Source: Circinella minor (taxonomy: Eukaryota; Mucoromycota; Mucoromycetes; Mucorales; Lichtheimiaceae). From it: a DNA stretch of 64,000 bases. Position numbers and translations under genes: made by a program. Below the pieces are notes generated by a model. That model did not search any database. It was not told where the DNA came from and saw only the letters and a list, made by a program, of their open reading frames with translations. Below, piece after piece: positions 57,760 through 64,000 of the stretch; the first letter of the stretch is position 1, and each line of letters opens with the position of its first letter. Where the stretch lies: NCBI GenBank assembly GCA_016758965.1, contig JAEPRB010000042.1, positions 1-64,000 of the forward strand, written 5' to 3'.

Positions 57760-59689
57760 CTTTCTCTATCTTTCTCTCTCTTCACCTACAATGTAGATCG
57801 GGGCTTTACGTCAAAACCTTCTTTTTTTCTACGGGTTTTAACCTTGGGTTACATTTTTTTTTTCCTTGTGAGAGCACCCATTCAAAAATATATATATATA
57901 TATATATGCATATATGTGAGAAAGACAATATCATAAAAAATAAAAGATAATAGATAGAATTTATGAGAAAAAGAACAAAAAAAAGAAAGAAAGAAAGAGA
58001 TATAATTATATTTGTTTTTTCTATGTTGGAGTCACTTATTGCTAAGTATATTAAAAAAGTTCCCTTATCAAAAGAAGGGGGGGTGAAAAGGAGGAGAAAA
58101 TTACTTCAAAGTTACTCCGATAATAAACCATAATTATTTTGTAACTTTTATATAATAATAACAAGTAATAATTATAATATAGAATGAGATGATAATAATA
58201 ATAATGATAATTTGTTCATATATTATTATTATTATTATTATGACAGTGAAAAAAAAAAAAAAAAGAGCTATAAATCAATCGAGATTGCTGACTTTATTTT
58301 AATGAGAGAAAATAAAGTAATAACTTCATCTTTTGTTCTTTCTTCTTTATTACATCTTTTTATATTTGCGAAATAAATAAGATAATTTATATAGTATAGT
58401 GACAATGATTTAATGAATCTATATAAAAAGCCACTTATCAAAAGATAAAAAGAACATATTACATACACTCAATCGAATGAGATTGAGTAAGTGAGTGAAA
58501 AAAAAAATTAAAATAAAGTTTTCTTTTTTTTTTTTATCAAGCGCGGAAGAATCATTTTATGGTTACACTTTTTTGGGGGCTCGGACCGATTACAAGAGAG
58601 CCTTTCTCTTCTGAGTGAAATAAAAGAGAAAAGAAAGGGGGGGGGAGAGGGGAGGGAGAAGAAGGAGATGTTCGAGAAAATGATTTATTGTAATTAAGTA
58701 TATTATCGAGATAATAACATTTTTAAATAGAGAAAGTAAAAGTGAATGAAAGAATGTAAAACAATAAGAGGACCTATTATAACTTTTCTCTATTTATTTA
58801 CTTTATAAAGATCTTTTTTTTGGTCAAGTGTTTAATATATTTTATATGCAAAAATAAATATATTACTCTAATATCAAATAATAATTACTGTTTTTTTTTC
58901 TCTCTTCAACCATCTCTCATTTTTTTTTTTATTTCTCTCCTTCTTCCTCTTCTCTTCCTCCCCCCCCCCACTTCACATTTAACAATTTGCAGAAAGATGA
59001 AAAGTAACATGTTAATAGTATAAAATGTCATGGAACCAGGTTCCGGGGGCGGACTTGAAGAGTGTCGGAACCCAACAAGTGAAAAAGATTTCGTTGCACT
59101 TGTAGAACCTTACTGACGAATGTCGGTGCATGAGAAAAATACAAACTGTCCCTTTCAAAGAAAAAAAAAGCGAGGCACACTCACACACACACACATACTC
59201 TCTATCATTCTCTATATAGTATATGTTATACACACTAATTACTTCTCTCTCTCTCTCTATTATATAGACAAATATATTTAGATATATATATATATATATA
59301 TACTGCGTTAGCTGAATAAAAAAAAAACGTAGCATTCTCGTAGCACTTTTTTTTTTTTTACCGGTCCAACAATCCAAGTTGAACATAATAACGAGTAACA
59401 TCAGAGAATCTTTTTCACTTCATTCTCTTTCCTTTATCCTAATCTTTTACATAAACCCTCTCTCTCTCCCTCACCGCAAATCGACAGCAACAAATTCCCT
59501 TTACATCCATCCCTCTTTCTTACTGTTATTCGCCCCTTCCCTCGTATACTTTCCTGCTAATAATATATATATATACAAAAAGTCTCCCCTTCACACTTTT
59601 TTTTACGTATATATCACATAAATCTTTTTAATACGTCTTTGAAATACAATCTCTCTTTCTCTCTCTCTTTCCAAATCCTCCTTGCGAAT

Positions 59690-59752
59690 CAAATCTCTCT
59701 CAATCGTTTTATCTCTCTCTCTCTCTCTCTCTCTCTTCCTATTTATTAAAAG
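59690..59752 (+). promoter_or_regulatory. Pyrimidine-rich leader of the bHLH gene
   Basis: About 350 bases upstream of the ATG are dominated by C/T. A (CT)n run at about 59711-59736 lies only 17 bases before the start codon. Transcription of fungal genes often starts near CT-rich blocks. Similar (CT) or (GA) tracts precede BFR1 and both CaaX genes in this window. Confidence 0.5.
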
Positions 59753-61124
59753 ATGAACAACCTTGTCTTGAATTCCGAATACATGAATGATTATCATCAT
59801 CATCAACATCAATATCCTAAAATGACGGCAGATCAACCCATCATGTATCATCCAGGTAAAAAAAAGAAAAGAAAAGAAAAGAAAAATTTAGCATAGTGAA
59901 TTTTTTTTCATTATGCTTGATAAGAAAATTTCTCACAACCGAAAGAGATAGAAACCTTTTAACTAACCTCACCTTACTTTTTTTTTTTTTTTTTATAAAA
60001 AAAACATATACACTATGTACATGTTTAATTATCAATGTAATATAATATAAATATTATATCTATTAAAAAAAATAGGTTCACCTTCATTTTACATGAATCC
60101 CATGGCAACAACGCCTACAACTACTTCGTCACCACCTCAGTCAGTTGTTGGTAACGGTACTATGTATTACGATCAAGCAGTGATGGGTAGTCCAGACTCG
60201 TTCATGTCAGGCATGTCACCATCTACTCCACCATCATCTGCTTTATCACATAAGCCAGCTGAACCTCCCATGTTAGTTGCTTCGTCATCGTCTTCTACGA
60301 CAACTTCATCATCATCATCTTCAGCTTATTTAAATCAAACGATCGCCAAGGCAGCATCTTTGCCGGAATCATTTTATCCCGAGTTTCTTCAATACTCAAA
60401 AGAATCATTTGAGCAACCACAATGTGCTCAGAATCGTAATAAAAAGAGACGTTGTATGGAAGACGAAGAGTCTTCATCACCTCAACCTGAAGACCTTCAA
60501 CAACAACAACAACAACAAAATTTACAACAACAAGGTGTTGTTGATGAAGAAGCTGCTGCTGCTGCGTATGTATTATTAGAAAAAAAATTTTTTTTTATAT
60601 CTCATGTTATATAATTATACTCATTTTTATTTTTTATATGTATTTATTTAGTCAAGGTAATATGTCTACTGCTGAGATGCGAAGACAAATTCATATCCAA
60701 TCTGAACAAAAACGTCGTGCTCAAATTAAAGACGGTTTTGAAGATTTACGGAATGAACTTCCTGCTTGTCTTAACAAAAAGATGAGTAAAGTAGCATTAT
60801 TACATCGCAGTAAGTAATATTTTTTTTCGTTTGTTTCTTGTTCTATTATGATTAAAAGTGGGATAAGAAAAAGTAGTTTAGCAACAGGAGATATACATGG
60901 GGGGAAGCTTTTTTTTAAGAAAGATGAATAAATAACATATATTTTTATTTTATTTTATAGCTGTTCAACATATTCAACATCTTAAGAGTACACAAATGAC
61001 CATTTTAGCTGAACTTGAACGATTGGTACATGAAAATGAACAACTTCGTAAGTTTCAAGAAGGTGTATTGCAAAAACAAGCATTGGAAAATATGAACATG
61101 TATTCTTCCATGAGCAATATGTAA
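59753..61124 (+). CDS. bHLH leucine-zipper-type transcription factor, 4 exons, 304 aa
   Basis: Exons are 59753-59855, 60076-60565, 60652-60809 and 60961-61124. The N-terminal 200 residues are low-complexity (His/Gln, Ser/Thr-rich with a run of Ser codons, Gln and Ala runs) with a basic KKRRCMEDEE patch. The bHLH domain begins at about residue 205: MRRQIHIQSEQKRRAQIKDG with His212, Glu216 and Arg220, the H-E-R triad that reads the E-box CANNTG. Helix 1 (FEDLRNELP), a loop and helix 2 (SKVALLHRTVQHIQHLKS) follow. A continuing helix, LAELERLVHENEQLRKF, looks like a short leucine zipper, as in the MLX/MAX/SREBP-like group. The exon 3/4 junction cuts helix 2. Target genes are unknown. Confidence 0.9.
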
Positions 61125-62237
61125 ATTTTTTATTATCCTTTTTCATGCTACCTTTTCTTTTTTATTACAATTCAAATTTCCAAGCACTTTTCTCAAACTT
61201 ATATCAAGCACAAACAAACTCTTCTTTTTTTTTTTGTAACGTTTTCCTTTTTTTTTTACCATAATCTTGCATTTTACCTTTTTTTTTCTCCCTTTTTACA
61301 AGTCAAACCTTACTTTTTTTTTTATTTATTTTTACTTTTCCAAGCAACTTTCAAATCATTTCTTTTTCATGCCCCCCAACTCTTCTTCTTAAACTCTTTT
61401 TTTTCTTTTTATATAGCACAAACAAAAAACCTTTTCTCCCTTTTTTTTTTTATCAATTTTGTTTAACCTTTTCCATAATTTGTCGATATGTCTCTTTATT
61501 ATTTTCTAATTGACAAAACAAGCTCAAAACAATTTAATGCCCCCACCTCCCCCCCCCATAAACTCCACACAACCTCCCCCTTTCCCCAAGCTTTTTTTTT
61601 TTCTGTTTTTTTTGTTTTTTATAGATCTCAACAAACAACAAACAGCAAAAGAAAAAAAAAATTAACCTATTTTTTTTGTGTATATCCCTTAATTGTTTTT
61701 TTTTATTTCATTATATCTCGAGGGATTATATACATATTCCACAAAAAAAAAACCTTTTTTTTTTTTCTTCTTTTTCTATTTTCCCTTAATTTATAAGTTG
61801 GACATAGTACCCCATTTCTTTTTTAGGCATTTATTTTTCTCTTTTTATTTTTCCTTCTACTTTTTATTTTTATTTGTTTTTAATTATTATATAAAAAACA
61901 TAAATGAAAAAAAAAAATTCCATCAATAACAAAACTAGTTTTTATTAAATGTTTTGAGTTGTTTTTGTTGTAAATGTTTAAACTCTTTTTTTTTTCATAT
62001 ACAGCATACCTATAGGTAAAAAAAAAAACATTCATTCTCATTTGTTCTACGTATTCAAAATAAATAATTACATTTATCTTTGTAACACATGTCACCAACC
62101 CGTCAAATAAAAAAGAAAATTCCCTTCTTTCAACTAATTCAAACAACTATTTTTTTTTTATTAATAATATTACCGACTCGAACTTATTACTTATCCGACC
62201 TTTTTCATCAAATATATCTTTTTTTTATGCTCCGTTT

Positions 62238-62269
<32 letters not shown>

Positions 62270-64000
62270 TCTCACCTATCATATGTTTTAACACATTAAA
62301 AGTAGGTTATAATAGTTAATAAAATTGTTTCGGTTCCACCGAGGTTACAAGCTTTTCGTCTTCTTCGGATATTCTATCTATATTTGTATTAGAGCGGAAA
62401 ATAGATTATTACAAAAAGGAGAAAAGGAGGGGGAGGTTTAGAGAATTAGGGAAAATCGGCTTTAGTGATATATAAATGTAGTTTAATGGGAGTTAATTAT
62501 TTAGTGTCATCGATGTAGTACATTATTTTTATGCAGTGAAACTTGATTTATTTTGGCATATCATAACATGTAATATTTTATATATAATTCTCTTCTTCTC
62601 CGCTGAAAAAAAAAATAGTTGCTATATAATAGTGAGGTGTCTCTATCTAATAATAATGAGTAGCGGTAGTAGTACTTATCAAGAACGAATCAATCTTATT
62701 TATTAGACATAATATAATTCCTATATATATATGTATTACAATACAACAAGTAGTGGATTTGTTAATTAATATGAATCAAACTCCCAGCATTTATCATTGT
62801 TGCTAGGTAATACTTGTTACTAGGTAATAGAATTTATATTAAAGTATATAACGTAAAATCTGATAAGCCCAGTAATTATAATGGTAGTTTTATTTCTTTA
62901 TTTTTTTTTTAATCAAAGATATATGTATTACACACACACACACACACACACACAAAATCCATCAATTACTTTGTGTAATCAAGTCAAATGTACTTCCAGA
63001 ACCATTCTAGCCATTTAGTTGTTATTATGGTAAGTGGGAGCTTTGAATTGATCACCCCTTCGTGTAACATGGTTACTTTGTTAGTTGTTATTTAGGAGCT
63101 TGTTGAGTGCTTGACAAAAAAAAAATATATATGCATACTTTTTTAAATGCCTATGTGAATTAATAGTAGTAGACGTGCGCTTATTTTATATCATTATAAT
63201 CAAAATCCAATAATATTTTAGACAATAATAGAGGAGAGTTCTTACACAGCTAACCGAATATTTAAAAGCTCTTAATAAATGTATTATCACTAGTAAACGT
63301 CATTAATATAATTAATTTTTTTTATTTTTTACCCAAAGAAGAAAGAAGGTTGGTTTTTTTTTTCTTAAAAAGATATGTATCACACGATTCCTCGAATCTG
63401 ACATATATTTTTATTGAGTTTATAATACAAAGCTTCATTATAATCATTGACGTTACAGTAATTTTATTTTACCACGAGGGGCATAATTTACATAAATACC
63501 TATCAACTAAACCTTTGACCAATGGTAAGTTAGTTATTATATAATAGTAAGTTATTTTAAAAATGGGTCTTGTACATAAATTATAATACGTATCATATTT
63601 ATTTACGTACAACTTGTTTAATAAAAAATATAAAGGGGACACTAATATAACTTTATTTAATCTATAATCTATAATCTATTATTATTATTTTTTATTACAT
63701 CATGTTATATTCTCTCTTTGGTTCAATATTACTCTTTATTAATACATTTTATTTTTTGAAACCCTTGTTATTATTTACAGAGGCCATTTTTTAAAAAAAT
63801 AAAAAAAAATAAAGACCCAGTCATAACAAATAAACAAATAAATGGACTGTTCATGAATAAATGACCTCTGAATTTTCAATAATAGACTCTAAGACTACAT
63901 AATACGTATGGATATTTACCATCAAGTTATTTCGAATCCACTCACACTAATGTTTTTTTTTTCACTTAATATGATTTATTTTAATACACAAGTAAAAGAC
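61125..64000. other. 3' flank and intergenic region to the window end, no gene seen
   Basis: 61130-62280 is extremely pyrimidine-rich on the plus strand, with T8-T12 runs separated by CTTTTC and CCCCCC blocks and a (TCC)n run at about 62244-62266. It is partly 3' UTR of the bHLH gene. 62300-64000 is ordinary AT-rich DNA with a (CA)n run at 62931-62953. No exon-like frame, tRNA or rRNA is recognised. Confidence 0.6.

Larger units (their letters stand above)
56245..59752. other. Intergenic region (3.5 kb) with hairpin cluster and simple repeats
   Basis: No gene supported. It contains the hairpin cluster at 56807-56911, a palindrome at 57663-57682, (CT)n at 57704-57754, a G7 run near 58077, a C9 run near 58960, and an inverted repeat GGAACC-A-GGTTCC at 59032-59044. 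From 59400 the strand is strongly pyrimidine-rich up to the bHLH start. Confidence 0.6.

Noticed and set aside
59032..59044. GGAACC-A-GGTTCC inverted repeat as a regulatory operator
   Set aside because: A single 6-bp-arm palindrome 700 bp upstream of the nearest start is expected by chance and has no second copy nearby.
61488..61929. Hydrophobic frames downstream of the bHLH gene
   Set aside because: They are translations of T-rich 3' flank with Phe runs, not membrane proteins.
1..64000. tRNA, rRNA and spliceosomal RNA genes
   Set aside because: I looked for TTCGA-type T-loop signatures and U6-like segments on reading both strands and found none with a matching structure; a covariance-model scan was not possible.

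Overview
This window is nuclear DNA from an early-diverging fungus, most probably a Mucoromycota species. The reasons are very AT-rich intergenic DNA full of homopolymers, short GT-AG introns (often with GTAAGT donors) in nearly every gene, fungal families (HAL/NPR-type kinase, PEX11, Bfr1, CaaX-ended low-complexity proteins), and a decaying Ty3/gypsy element. I built the gene models by hand. Exon lengths and phases add up for every spliced model given, but no transcript or database support was available. All 18 host models end in TAA or TAG and none in TGA.

Layout: 1-4934 is the minus-strand body of a broken Ty3/gypsy retrotransposon with a candidate 98-bp LTR at its right edge. From 4935 to about 12900 there are no intact genes, only scraps of dead coding sequence and four different repeat structures, including a 14-bp minisatellite about 770 bp long. 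At 13004-14474 is a peroxisomal 2,4-dienoyl-CoA reductase with a 9-nt internal microexon and a C-terminal SKL. At 20028-21763 is a HAL4/HAL5-like kinase, and at 23237-23882 (minus) a small mS34-like mitoribosomal protein. The 26940-31607 region holds three tandem minus-strand paralogues of a protein family I do not recognise; this is the most promising undescribed item. At about 33650-34990 is a decayed minus-strand coding region.

The right half is gene-dense. In order it holds NAA50 acetyltransferase (+), a Nudix hydrolase with a C-terminal membrane segment (+), PEX11 (-), NAD kinase (+, divergent from PEX11), Bfr1 (-), an unknown single-pass membrane protein (+), an SLC35-type transporter (-), a three-repeat RPEL protein (+), two neighbouring low-complexity proteins with CaaX C-termini (- and -), a leucine-rich-repeat protein (-), and a bHLH transcription factor (+). 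The remaining DNA is repeat-rich, with a cluster of three hairpins at 56807-56911.

There is no operon logic. Functional links are limited to a peroxisome theme (dienoyl-CoA reductase with PTS1, PEX11, and NADPH supply through NAD kinase divergent from PEX11) and the local duplications. A recurring feature is very short coding exons: 4, 7, 7 and 9 nt in four different genes.
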